Shown here one piece after another: positions 26,725 through 35,702 of a stretch of DNA of 64,000 bases (its first letter is position 1; each line of letters starts with the position of its first letter). Location of the stretch: the NCBI GenBank assembly GCA_963805915.1, contig CAWDWD010000007.1:248001-312000 (forward strand), given 5' to 3'. The notes beneath the pieces were generated by a model, which was not told where the DNA came from, ran no database searches, and worked only from the letters and a program-made list of their open reading frames with translations. The position numbers and the translations under genes were made by a program. The DNA is from JAEULH01 sp963805915. GTDB taxonomy: Bacteria > Pseudomonadota > Alphaproteobacteria > Rhodospirillales > Defluviicoccaceae.

Positions 26725-28660
26725 AGAAGCCAGCGCGGGCGCCTTTCGTGAACAGTTTGCGAAGGAATGGGAGCGGATCATCGCCAACGGCCCGCCGCTC
26801 AGCCGGCTCGTCGTCGAGGACGGAGAGGCGGTCAATCTCGATCTCGGCGGCGGGACTCTCTATCCGCTGCCGGCGGCCGAGTGGACCCGGCAACGCATGG
26901 CCGAGTTCGCGAGCGACCCCGAGCGGCTCGGTTACGCCGACCCCAGCCACTGCAATCTGTCCGCCGTCTCTATGCCACTGCTCGACCAAATGGCCACGTA
27001 CGTGCGCAACCGCGGCCTGACGCAATCGCTCGCCGGCCTGCCGGTCGTCGACGTCGGCTATCTGTTTGTGTTCGGCGTCGGCCTGGGTCACCACATCGGC
27101 GAGCTTATCGGAGCCACGCCGGCCCGCCACGTGGTCCTGATCGAGCCGGTCCCCGAGTTCATCCGCCACGCCTGCGCCGTCGTCGATTGGGCCCAAGTGT
27201 TCGAGACGGCGCGCGAGCGTGGCATCACGGTCCATGTCTGTCTCGAAAGCGACCCGGAGCGTATTTGCCGGTTCGTCGAAGCGTTGGTTTCACGCGAGGG
27301 CAACACCTTCATCGACGGCTCGTACTTTCATCCGCACTACTATTCGTGGACCTTCAAGCAGTGCATGGAACTGCTTCGCGAGCGGCTCAAGGTTCATGGG
27401 CTGTCCAGCGGCTTCTACGAAGACGAAGTCGAAATGGTCCGCAACTGCCACGCCAACCTAGATCGCTGGCCGTTCCACCTGCTCGAAACCCGGGCGTTCC
27501 GCGAACAGTCCTTGCCCGTCTTCATCGTCGGCGCCGGTCCGTCGCTCGACGCCGACCTCGATGTCATCCGCAAGTGGCGCGAGCGGGTGCTGCTGGTCTC
27601 CTGCGGAACGACCCTGGGGATCCTGCTGAAGCACGGGCTGCGCCCCGACCTGCATTGCGAAATCGAGCGTGGGGCACTCGTTTTCGATCTTCTTGCCACT
27701 GTGGAGGCGGAGTATGGCTTCACCGGCATCACGCTGGTCGCGTCCACGACCGTGGACCCGCGCATTGGCGCCCTGTTCGACAAGCGCTGGTTCGTTTTCC
27801 GCGCCGCCCTGAGCCCGGCGGTGCTGCTGCGGGGCGCGGCCCTGCCGTTAACCGGCACCGATCCGCTCTGCTGCAACGCCGCGTTCGCCACGGTGACCTG
27901 CCTCGGCTTCCGCGAGATCTACCTGTTCGGGCTGGACCTGGCGCAGAAGGAGGCCGGCCGTCATCACGCCAAGGACTCTCTGTACTTCAAGGACGAGCAC
28001 GCCGATCTCGACGAGATGTACCGCAAGCGGTTCAACCGGGTGGTCCCGGGCAACTTCGGCGGCACCGTCGATACATTCTGGGCTTTCGACGCCGGTCGAC
28101 ACGGAATCGCCCGCCTGCAGCAATACTACCGTACACGGCTGTTCAATTGCAGCGACGGCGCGCGAATCGACGGCGCCCAGCCGAAGGTTGCCGCGTCCGT
28201 TAACGTGCCGGCGGGCACGGTGCCGCGCGCGGTGGTCTTGAGCAGGATAGAAGCGCAATTGCGCTCCTTCTCCGCCGGCGAGATGATCGAGAAGATCGAC
28301 CTTGGCGGGCACATCACCGGCTGCGAGGCGTTCGCCGCTGCATTCGAGGCGATGATCGCCGAGGCAAGGCGGGGCGATGCGAGCTTCGTTGCGCTGGAGG
28401 CAAGGCTCCAGGCGTTTGTCGCCGACCGGCGGCCCGACTTCGCCGGATTCTTCTGTCTCGCGTTGAGCTCACTCGTTTCGATGCTGCGGGTGGCCGCGTT
28501 CTTCGGCTGCCGGATACCCGAGGCGGAAGAGCGCCATGCTTACTTTCTCCATTTTCTCGATGCTCTTACCGAGCGGGCGAGCTTCCTCGCCGACAGCGCC
28601 GGCGAACTTCTCCGCTCGGTCGATTGCGCCGGCGTGACAGGCGAGACGGCCGACGCCTGA
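26708..28660 (+). CDS. maf: Maf-type motility accessory factor, putative flagellin glycosyltransferase (DUF115)
   Basis: A 650-residue cytoplasmic protein. The central MAF_flag10/DUF115 domain is marked by LPVFIVGAGPSLDADLDVI, VLLVSCGTTLGILLKHGL and PDLHCEIERG, then EIYLFGLDLAQKEAGRHHAKDS. Maf proteins transfer nonulosonic acids to flagellin Ser/Thr in Campylobacter, Aeromonas and Magnetospirillum. ATG 26708 is the earliest start in frame after the previous stop. An ATG at 26668 overlaps that stop as ATGA, but it is in another frame and would need one A removed from the run 26674-26677 to join. The neighbouring pse genes supply the likely sugar donor. Confidence 0.85.
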   Translation: MPQSTPEASAGAFREQFAKEWERIIANGPPLSRLVVEDGEAVNLDLGGGTLYPLPAAEWTRQRMAEFASDPERLGYADPSHCNLSAVSMPLLDQMATYVRNRGLTQSLAGLPVVDVGYLFVFGVGLGHHIGELIGATPARHVVLIEPVPEFIRHACAVVDWAQVFETARERGITVHVCLESDPERICRFVEALVSREGNTFIDGSYFHPHYYSWTFKQCMELLRERLKVHGLSSGFYEDEVEMVRNCHANLDRWPFHLLETRAFREQSLPVFIVGAGPSLDADLDVIRKWRERVLLVSCGTTLGILLKHGLRPDLHCEIERGALVFDLLATVEAEYGFTGITLVASTTVDPRIGALFDKRWFVFRAALSPAVLLRGAALPLTGTDPLCCNAAFATVTCLGFREIYLFGLDLAQKEAGRHHAKDSLYFKDEHADLDEMYRKRFNRVVPGNFGGTVDTFWAFDAGRHGIARLQQYYRTRLFNCSDGARIDGAQPKVAASVNVPAGTVPRAVVLSRIEAQLRSFSAGEMIEKIDLGGHITGCEAFAAAFEAMIAEARRGDASFVALEARLQAFVADRRPDFAGFFCLALSSLVSMLRVAAFFGCRIPEAEERHAYFLHFLDALTERASFLADSAGELLRSVDCAGVTGETADA

Positions 28661-28752
28661 GATTAGTGACGCCGCGCCCGCGTCGGTAGGATTTAGTTAA
28701 AACTTGCCGCTTATCATTCCGATATGGCACCCGTAACAGCATCGTCGGAATC

Positions 28753-29856
28753 ATGACCCAGACCACGCCCGAGCCGACCATCCAGCACGTGACCGTTCCG
28801 GCTGACGTGAAACGCTACTACCAGCTCCCATTGTCGAACTACTACGACCTGGCGGTGGATCTCGAGGGCAAGTCGGTCCTTGTTACCGGCGGGACCGGAT
28901 CGTTCGGCAAGCACTTTATCAAGACGGTGCTCGACCGCTATGAGCCGCGCCGGCTGATCGTTTTCTCGCGTGACGAACTTAAGCAGTACGAGATGGCCCA
29001 CGAACTCAACGGCAAAGGGGCCGCTTGCCTGCGCTATTTCATCGGCGATGTCCGCGATCGCCAACGCCTCGAAATGGCCATGCGCGACGTCGACTACGTC
29101 ATTCACGCCGCCGCTCTGAAGCACGTCCCGGCGGCCGAGTACAATCCCGGAGAGTGCATCCGGACCAATGTGCTTGGCGCCGAGAATGTCGTCCAGGCGG
29201 CGATCTCGTGTGGCGTGCGCAAGATCATCGCGCTTTCCACCGACAAGGCCGCCAATCCGGTCAACCTGTACGGCGCGAGCAAGCTTGCCGCCGACAAGAT
29301 CTTCGTTGCCGCCAACAATCTCAGCGGCCGCGTCGGCACCCGCTTCGCCGTGGTCCGCTACGGCAACGTGGTCGGCTCGCGTGGCAGCGTCATTCCGTTC
29401 TTCCAGAAGCTCTACCGCGACGGCGCCGACAGCCTGCCCATCACCGATGCCAGGATGACCAGGTTCTGGATCACCTTGCAGCAGGGAGTGGACTTCGTGC
29501 TGTCCTGCCTCAAGACGGCGCGCGGCGGCGAAATCTTCGTCCCGAAGATCCCGAGCATGCGGATGACCGACCTGGCCGCCCAGCTAGCTCCGGGGATCCC
29601 GATCAAGATTGTCGGTATCCGCCCCGGCGAGAAGCTGCACGAGGTCCTGATCACGGCGGAAGAGGCGCGCTCGGCGGTGGAGCTGAACGACCGCTACATC
29701 ATTCGCCCGACGTTGCAATTCTGGAGCGATGTCGGTGGCGAGGAGGCCGCTTGCGAGGGCACGCCGCTCCGCGAGGATTTCTCTTTTTCCAGCGACTGTA
29801 ATGCCGATTGGCTCGACGAGGCCGGACTCGCGCGCATGTTGCGGGAAACCGTATGA
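28753..29856 (+). CDS. pseB: UDP-N-acetylglucosamine 4,6-dehydratase (inverting)
   Basis: First enzyme of pseudaminic acid synthesis: it dehydrates and C5-epimerises UDP-GlcNAc to UDP-4-keto-6-deoxy-L-AltNAc. This 367-residue short-chain dehydrogenase has SVLVTGGTGSFGKHFIK (Rossmann glycine motif, about residue 45), HAAALKHVPAAEYNP and the YGASK catalytic motif. An N-terminal extension of about 37 residues precedes the usual start. ATGA overlap with pseC gives coupling. There are 92 bp between maf and pseB, so a separate promoter is possible though none is obvious. Confidence 0.93.
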   Translation: MTQTTPEPTIQHVTVPADVKRYYQLPLSNYYDLAVDLEGKSVLVTGGTGSFGKHFIKTVLDRYEPRRLIVFSRDELKQYEMAHELNGKGAACLRYFIGDVRDRQRLEMAMRDVDYVIHAAALKHVPAAEYNPGECIRTNVLGAENVVQAAISCGVRKIIALSTDKAANPVNLYGASKLAADKIFVAANNLSGRVGTRFAVVRYGNVVGSRGSVIPFFQKLYRDGADSLPITDARMTRFWITLQQGVDFVLSCLKTARGGEIFVPKIPSMRMTDLAAQLAPGIPIKIVGIRPGEKLHEVLITAEEARSAVELNDRYIIRPTLQFWSDVGGEEAACEGTPLREDFSFSSDCNADWLDEAGLARMLRETV

Positions 29857-31155
29857 ACGCCGCCGCCGACGGGACCAGCAGACCGGTGCTGCCCTATGGC
29901 CGCCCGGCTATCGACGATGATGATATCGCCGCGGTCTGCGCCGTGCTGCGTTCCCAGTGGCTGACCACCGGGCCGGCGGTCGAGGCGTTCGAGAACGCTC
30001 TCGCCGTCAAGGTCGGCGCCCGCCACGCGGTCGCCTGCGCCAGCGGCACGGCGGGATTGCACCTCGCCTGTCTGGCACTTGGCCTGGGACCGGGCGACGG
30101 CGTAATCGTCCCATCCATCACCTTCGCCGCCACTGCGAATTGTGCGCGGTTCGTCGGCGCGGAAGTCATTTTCGCCGACGTCGACCCGCGCACCGGGCTG
30201 ATGGAGGCGAGGCACCTGGCCGAGGCGGCACGGCGCGCGGCCGAGCAGGGCGTTCGCCCCCGCGCGGTCTGCCCGGTTCACTTCGCCGGCCAGCTTGTCG
30301 ATCTCGACGCGCTCCGCGCCGAGGCGGCCGCTCGCGATCTCGTCATCATCGAGGATGCCTGCCACGCCCTCGGGGCGAGCGCTGACGATCGTGACGCTGA
30401 CGCCGAGGACCGGGCTGTCGGAGCCAGTGTCGAAGCCCGTGTCGGAGCCCGTGCCGGAGCCCGTACCGGCGACTGTCGCGACAGCGCGATGACGGTGTTC
30501 TCTTTCCATCCGGTCAAGACCGTGACCATGGGCGAAGGCGGGGCGGTCACGACCAATGATTTCGGACTTGGCGCACCGGTTGCGGCACTTTCGCGGCCAT
30601 GGCATCTCGCGCGCGCCGTCGGCGTTCGCCGATCCCATCGCCGGCATCGCCGCCGACGGGCGGGCAAACCCTTGGTACTATGAGATCGCCGATCTCGGCT
30701 TCAACTACCGCGCCAGCGACATTCACTGCGCACTCGGCCTCAGCCAGCTCGCCAAGCTCGACCGCTTCGTCGCCGCGCGGCGCGCGCTGGCGAAGGCCTA
30801 CGACAGGGCGCTCGCGCCACTCGTTCCGCTGGTCCAGCCACTGGCGCGAGCTGCCGGACGGGTGCATGGCTGGCACCTCTACGTCGTTCTGATCGACTTT
30901 GCCCGCGCCGGCATCGACCGCGCTGGGCTGATGCGCAGGCTGAGTGGCGAAGGCATCGGCACCCAGGTTCACTACATCCCGCTCCACCGCCAGCCCTACT
31001 ATCGCCGCCGCTACGGCCGCATCGAGTTGCCCGGCGCCGAAGCCTTCTACCGTCAATGCCTGAGCCTGCCGCTTTACGTCGGCCTGGGCCGCGACGATGT
31101 CGCGCGGGTCGCGGACGCGCTGGCCGACTCCCTGGCCACGGCATGCGCGGCATGA
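29853..31155 (+). CDS. pseC: UDP-4-amino-4,6-dideoxy-AltNAc transaminase PseC (frameshifted as sequenced)
   Basis: A PLP-dependent DegT/DnrJ/EryC1 aminotransferase making UDP-4-amino-4,6-dideoxy-L-AltNAc, about 433 residues. The first frame holds QWLTTGPAVEAFENAL, HAVACASGTAGLHLA, IVPSITFAATANCARFVGA, IIEDACHALGA and FSFHPVKTVTMGEGGAV with the PLP lysine. The frame breaks after TND at the TTT run 30560-30562. Removing one T continues SDLAHRLRHFRGHGI, then FNYRASDIHCALGLSQL and IGTQVHYIPLHRQPYY. An unusual Ala/Arg/Asp-rich insert (about residues 175-205) contains imperfect GA/GT-rich repeats. It ends with ATGA overlap into pseF. Confidence 0.88.
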
Positions 31156-31889
31156 CGACGGGCGTTATTGTCCAGGCCCGAGCCGGATCGGTTCGGTTGC
31201 CGGGAAAAGTGCTCATGAATTTGGCCGGACGCAGCGTGCTGGCCTGGGTTCTTGAGCGCTGCCGTGCCATCGACGGTGTCGACGCGGTGTGTTGCGCCGT
31301 TCCCGAGGGCATCGCCGATGACGCGGTGGCGATCGAGGCGCGGCGTCAGGGCGCATTGGTCTTCCGCGGCTCGGAACTCGACGTGCTCGATCGTTATCAC
31401 CGCGCGGCCGAAGCCTTTGGCTTCGCGATCGTCATGCGAATCACGTCCGATTGTCCGCTGATCGATCCGGCGCTTTCCGCCCAGGTCCTGCGGTCGCTGG
31501 GCGAGGCCGATTACGCCTGCAACAACATGCCGCCGAGCTGGCCGCACGGGCTCGATTGCGAAGCGATGAGCGCGGACTGGCTGGCCCGCGCGGCCCGAGA
31601 AGCCACCGCGCCTTATGATCGCGAGCACGTCACGCCCTTCATCCGGACCCATGCGCAGGCCCGGCGGCGCAACGTGCCCAGGCCCGGGACCTCCGCCCAT
31701 CACCACCGCTGGACCCTCGACAACCGCCGTGACTTTCTTTTCTTGCGGGAAATGGCCGCGCGCCTGCCGGCGGGACCGGCCGGGTGGGATCATCGCGTTG
31801 CTTTGGCCATCGCCGAGGCCGATCCGGACCTGGCGACGCTCAACACCGCTCCCGCGCCGTGGGCCGCGCTCGCCCGGGTGGAGAGCTAG
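31152..31889 (+). CDS. pseF: Cytidylyltransferase (PseF/SpsF-type)
   Basis: A 245-residue nucleotidyltransferase of the CTP_transf_3 family. The N-terminal signature is VIVQARAGSVRLPGKVL, equivalent to the R-x-x-S-x-R-L-P-G-K motif that binds CTP, followed by VLDRYHRAAEAFG and ITSDCPLIDPALS. In this operon it should activate pseudaminic acid as CMP-Pse. Its closest resemblance is to SpsF-like proteins rather than to classical PseF. Start ATG 31152 overlaps the pseC stop. Confidence 0.8.
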   Translation: MTTGVIVQARAGSVRLPGKVLMNLAGRSVLAWVLERCRAIDGVDAVCCAVPEGIADDAVAIEARRQGALVFRGSELDVLDRYHRAAEAFGFAIVMRITSDCPLIDPALSAQVLRSLGEADYACNNMPPSWPHGLDCEAMSADWLARAAREATAPYDREHVTPFIRTHAQARRRNVPRPGTSAHHHRWTLDNRRDFLFLREMAARLPAGPAGWDHRVALAIAEADPDLATLNTAPAPWAALARVES

Positions 31890-31891
31890 CG

Positions 31892-33100
31892 ATGTTCGAA
31901 GCCGAAGCACCCACCACCGACCACCGCCGTCACGCGGTTTTCCGCTGTGATGCCTCGGCGCTAATGGGCGGCGGCCATTTGCGCCGCTGTTTGACGCTGG
32001 CCGAAGCCTTGGCAGCGCGCGGCTGGCGCTTATCCTTTGCGGTGCGCAAGGATACCTTGGCGCACCTGAGCGAGGCGCATCCGCGTGGCAGCCGCCATTA
32101 CGCCGAACGCTGGCTGGTCGTTGACGGCGCGGCGCGCACGGAGGCCGCCGATATGGCCGTAGCACTCGTCTCGGCGGCGCCGCCCGGTTCGATCCGCGCC
32201 GGCGGCTTGGCCGATCTCCCCGCGGATCTCCTGGTCGTTGACCACTACGGCCGAGATTACCGCTTCGAAGCGGCTTGCCGTGCCTTCGCCCGGCGCATCC
32301 TGGTCATCGACGACCTCGCCGACCGCTACCACGACGCCGACATTCTGCTCGATCAGACCTTTGCCCGGTCGGGCGGTGACTACGGCGGGCTCGTCGCCCC
32401 AGCTTGTCAGCTCTTGTGCGGCAGCCGTTATGCCCTGCTGCGCCCGGAATTCGCGGCGTTGCGAGCGACCGCCCTTGCCCGTCGACGCCGCGACAATGCC
32501 CTCAAACGGGTGCTGGTGAGCATGGGCGCGACCGACGCCGGCGACGCAACCGGCGCCGTTCTCGACGCGCTGAACGTGTGCCGGGCCAGGGGAGGCCCGG
32601 AGCTCGCCGCCGACATCGTACTGGCCACTTCGGCGCCTCATCTCGAAGCGATCCGCCAGCGCGTCGAAACGTCGTCTTTGACCGTCCGCCTGCACGTCGA
32701 CGCGTCCGCCGAGGCCATGGCCGCGTTGATGAGCGCGGCCGACGTGGCGATCGGCGCCGCCGGAACCACCTCATGGGAGCGCTGCTGCTTAGCACTGCCC
32801 TCGCTCGTTGTCATCACCGCCGACAACCAGGTCCTGATCGCCCGGCACCTCGCCGACGCCGGCGCATGCCGCATCGTTGGCGGGGCCGGCCGCCTAACGC
32901 CGCGCGACATCGCGGACGAGCTCGAAGCGCTCCTGGGCAATCGCGGCGCGTTGCGAGCCATGGCCGAATCGGCGGCGGCCGTTTGTGACGGCGCCGGCGT
33001 TGCCAGGGTCGCGGACAGGATCGAGCATTTGTTGGCGGAGCCGGCCGGCAACGGGGCGGTAGCGAATGGGGCGACAGCGAATGGGGCGCTTGTGGCATGA
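31892..33100 (+). CDS. pseG: UDP-2,4-diacylamido-trideoxy-altropyranose hydrolase PseG
   Basis: A 402-residue GT-B-fold hydrolase that releases the 2,4-diacylamido sugar from UDP before PseI. The N-terminal loop CDASALMGGGHLRRCLTLA carries the catalytic-type G-x-G-H-x-x-R motif. VDHYGRDYRFE and LVIDDLADRYHDADILLDQ follow, with the C-terminal nucleotide site AAGTTSWERCCLALPSLVV. ATG 31892 follows the pseF stop by 2 nt. The C-terminal ~20 residues are a low-complexity Gly/Asn/Ala tail. Confidence 0.88.
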   Translation: MFEAEAPTTDHRRHAVFRCDASALMGGGHLRRCLTLAEALAARGWRLSFAVRKDTLAHLSEAHPRGSRHYAERWLVVDGAARTEAADMAVALVSAAPPGSIRAGGLADLPADLLVVDHYGRDYRFEAACRAFARRILVIDDLADRYHDADILLDQTFARSGGDYGGLVAPACQLLCGSRYALLRPEFAALRATALARRRRDNALKRVLVSMGATDAGDATGAVLDALNVCRARGGPELAADIVLATSAPHLEAIRQRVETSSLTVRLHVDASAEAMAALMSAADVAIGAAGTTSWERCCLALPSLVVITADNQVLIARHLADAGACRIVGGAGRLTPRDIADELEALLGNRGALRAMAESAAAVCDGAGVARVADRIEHLLAEPAGNGAVANGATANGALVA

Positions 33101-33735
33101 GGGTGCTTGTCCTGTCGCCGTACTCCGAGCGGATCGGCGCCACCTTTGCCGCGGTAGGCGACAGCGTCATCACCCGTGACGAGCGGATTGGTTCTTCAAC
33201 GCTTGCCTCCGAGGGCGTGGAGTTCATCGTCAGTTACGGCTACCGCCACATCATCGGCGCGGATGTGATCTCCCTGCTTCCGGCACGCATCATCAATCTG
33301 CACATCTCCTTGCTCCCGTGGAATCGCGGCAGCGATCCCAACTTCTGGAGCTTCTTCAATGACACGCCGAAGGGCGTCAGCATCCACCGGATTGATCGCG
33401 GACTCGATACCGGTGACATCCTCGCTCAGGCTTCGATTATTTTCGGCAGCGGCGAAACGCTGGCGACGTCGCACGCACGCCTACGCGGCGCGGTCGAGGA
33501 CCTGTTCGCGCAAAGTTGGCGGGCGATTCGACTGGGCCAACAGCCGGCGCGCCCGCAGCGCGGTCTGGGCTCGCTTCACCGTGGCCGCGACAAGGCGTCC
33601 TTGTTCGCTCGGCTGAAGGATGGCTGGAACACTCGGGTCGAGATCGTCGAGGAAATGGGCCGGCGTCACCGCGATAACCCGGGCGCGGCTGGCCAGACGA
33701 CACAGGCTCCGGTCGCGGGGGCGCGGATTTGGTAA
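33097..33735 (+). CDS. Methionyl-tRNA formyltransferase-like N-formyltransferase in the pse operon
   Basis: A 212-residue protein with the formyl_trans_N fold only. The catalytic segment is IINLHISLLPWNRGSDPN (Asn/His of the H-x-S-L-L-P motif) and the catalytic Asp is in IDRGLDTGDILAQ. The C-terminal OB domain of tRNA formyltransferases is absent, as in sugar N-formyltransferases. It occupies the slot usually held by the acetyltransferase PseH, which is not seen anywhere in the window. It therefore probably formylates the 4-amino group of UDP-4-amino-4,6-dideoxy-AltNAc using 10-formyl-THF, giving a 7-N-formyl pseudaminic acid. This is inference from family and position. ATGA overlap with pseG; its end overlaps pseI. 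Confidence 0.8.
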   Translation: MRVLVLSPYSERIGATFAAVGDSVITRDERIGSSTLASEGVEFIVSYGYRHIIGADVISLLPARIINLHISLLPWNRGSDPNFWSFFNDTPKGVSIHRIDRGLDTGDILAQASIIFGSGETLATSHARLRGAVEDLFAQSWRAIRLGQQPARPQRGLGSLHRGRDKASLFARLKDGWNTRVEIVEEMGRRHRDNPGAAGQTTQAPVAGARIW

Positions 33736-34826
33736 GCGATTCAATACTCACGATCGCCGCGGCTGGCGCTCTCGCCGGCCCACTGGTCACGATCGACGGA
33801 CGTCCGGTCGGTCCCGGCTACCCGCCATATATCGTCGCCGAACTTTCCGGCAATCACAACGGCGACCTCGGCCGGGCTCTGGCCCTGATCGATATCGCGC
33901 ACGCGGCCGGCGCCGATGCGGTCAAGCTGCAAACTTATACCGCCGATACGCTTACGATCGAGCACGACGGCCCGCTCTTTCGCATCGTCGACGGCCCTTG
34001 GGCCGGGCAAAGCCTCCACGATCTTTACGCTCGGGCGCACACACCGTGGGACTGGCACGAGGCGTTGTTTGCTCGGGCGCGAAGCCTCGGCATGGGCATC
34101 TTCAGCTCGCCCTTCGATGCTAGCTCGATCGCGTTTCTCGAACGGCTCTCGCCCCCCGTTTACAAGATCGCCTCGTTTGAGGCGGTCGATTTGCCCCTGA
34201 TCGAGCAGGCGGCGGCGAGCGGTCGGCCGCTAATCATTTCAACAGGTCTGACCACCGCGGGCGAGATCGATGAAGCGATCGCCGCGGCGCGCCGCGGCGG
34301 CGCGGGCGGCCTGATCCTGCTTCATTGCGTCAGCGGCTATCCGAGCGAGCCCGGCGAAGCCCGGCTTCGCTCGATCGATCTCCTGCGCCGGCGTACCGGC
34401 CTCGCCGTGGGCCTTTCCGACCACAGCCTCGGCACCGCCGTCGCCGTCGCGGCGGTCGCAATGGGCGCGGTTATGATCGAAAAGCATATCACCTTGCGCC
34501 GCGCCGACGGTGGGCCGGACGCCGCCTTTTCGCTTGAGCCGGACGAGCTTGCCCAGCTGTGCCGCGACTGCCGGACCGCCTGGCTAGCGCTCGGCGAGGC
34601 CGGCGATGAGCCGGCGCCCAGCGAGCGGGCGAGCACGATTTTCCGCCGCTCGCTGTTCGTGGTCGCGGATGTCGCCGAGGGCGAGGTGTTTTCGTCGGCC
34701 AATGTCCGCTCTATTCGCCCCGGCCATGGCCTGCCGCCCAAGCACCTCGATGGCGTTCTCGGTCGCCGGGCAAGGCGAGCGCTCGCCCGCGGCACACCTC
34801 TCGCCTGGGAGATGATTGCTCCCTGA
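33729..34826 (+). CDS. pseI: Pseudaminic acid synthase
   Basis: Condenses the 2,4-diacylamido hexose with phosphoenolpyruvate to form pseudaminic acid. This 365-residue NeuB-type TIM barrel has YIVAELSGNHNGDLGRALALI, AVKLQTYTADTLTI and YKIASFEAVDLPLIE, then GLSDHSLGTAVAVAAVAMGA and IEKHITL. The C-terminal SAF/antifreeze-like domain is RSIRPGHGLPPKHLDGVLG. The AELSGNHNG and DGPLF features are those of PseI rather than NeuB. The start is TTG 33729, overlapping the formyltransferase end by 7 nt. Confidence 0.92.
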   Translation: MVSDSILTIAAAGALAGPLVTIDGRPVGPGYPPYIVAELSGNHNGDLGRALALIDIAHAAGADAVKLQTYTADTLTIEHDGPLFRIVDGPWAGQSLHDLYARAHTPWDWHEALFARARSLGMGIFSSPFDASSIAFLERLSPPVYKIASFEAVDLPLIEQAAASGRPLIISTGLTTAGEIDEAIAAARRGGAGGLILLHCVSGYPSEPGEARLRSIDLLRRRTGLAVGLSDHSLGTAVAVAAVAMGAVMIEKHITLRRADGGPDAAFSLEPDELAQLCRDCRTAWLALGEAGDEPAPSERASTIFRRSLFVVADVAEGEVFSSANVRSIRPGHGLPPKHLDGVLGRRARRALARGTPLAWEMIAP

Positions 34827-34899
34827 TTGCCCCCCGATCCCCCGGGCATCACCTGTGACGTTCACTTGTGCACCGAGCCTACACTGGGCCGACTGCGGC

Positions 34900-34928
34900 T
34901 TGACAAGCGCGAACGGCGCGACTTACCC
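34900..34928 (+). promoter_or_regulatory. Possible sigma-70-like promoter for the DUF3015 gene
   Basis: A perfect -35 hexamer TTGACA (34900-34905) is followed after 17 bp by TTACCC (34923-34928), a weak -10. It lies 65 bp before the next start codon. Confidence 0.35.
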
Positions 34929-34992
34929 TTCCGCCGCTTGAGAGAATTGTTCTAGATCGCCTATTGGATTTCAAAGGGCAGGGAGGGTAGTG

Positions 34993-35490
34993 ATGCATAA
35001 GTTCGCATACGTGGCCGCGGCTGCAACAATGTTCGCTTCGGCTGCGGCGATGGCCGCGGAACGGGCGCCGAACAACGTCGGCTGCGGCCTCGGTACACTG
35101 GCATGGGAAGGCCAGTCGGGCCAGGGCGCGCAAATTCTCGCCGGCACGACGAATGCGACATTGGGAACACAGACTTTCGGAATCACGTCGGGGACCTCTG
35201 GCTGCGCCAAAGGTGGCAAGGTCTATCGCCCTGACCAGCTGGCGATGTTCATCGGCCCGAACATGAACCGCCTTGCCCAGGACATGGCCATCGGACACGG
35301 CGAGACACTTGCTTCGGTGGCAAACCTGATCGGGATCGAGGGCGAGGACCAGAGCGCGTTCTTCACCGCGACACAACGCAATTTCGCTCGCATCATGCCG
35401 ACCGACGCGGTTACCGCCGAGGACGTGGCCAACTCGCTGAACGCGGTGCTGGCCGAGGATCCGGCGCTCAAGCGCTACGTTCTCTCGTAG
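34993..35490 (+). CDS. DUF3015 family exported protein
   Basis: A 165-residue protein with a signal peptide (HKFAYVAAAATMFASAAAMA, cleavage likely after AMA-AE). The mature part has NNVGCGLGTLAWEG and SGTSGCAKGG, whose two cysteines could form a disulfide, and ends in a helical region. It matches the DUF3015 pattern of small periplasmic proteins of unknown function. ATG 34993 (or GTG 34990) has GGGAGGG upstream. Confidence 0.75.
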   Translation: MHKFAYVAAAATMFASAAAMAAERAPNNVGCGLGTLAWEGQSGQGAQILAGTTNATLGTQTFGITSGTSGCAKGGKVYRPDQLAMFIGPNMNRLAQDMAIGHGETLASVANLIGIEGEDQSAFFTATQRNFARIMPTDAVTAEDVANSLNAVLAEDPALKRYVLS

Positions 35491-35536
35491 AGCGCCCATA
35501 CCACGCCGGGCCGGACGTTCACCCGGTCTGAAATGC

Positions 35537-35571
35537 CGAGGCCGGGATGCGGGGACGCGTGCCCGGCCTCG
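35537..35571. terminator. Hairpin after the DUF3015 gene
   Basis: A perfect 10-bp inverted repeat CGAGGCCGGG / CCCGGCCTCG with a 15-nt loop, 47 bp after the stop codon and lacking a clear T-run. Confidence 0.5.
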
Positions 35572-35702
35572 TCTCGTGGACGCCGAGCGGGCGATCCTCG
35601 CGGCGATCGACCGACGCTCCCGCTACCCAGCGGGCGAGCCGATATAGCAATTCTTCGTTGCGAGCATTCCGCGAGGCTTGCGCAAGGACCGGGCGGCGGG
35701 AC

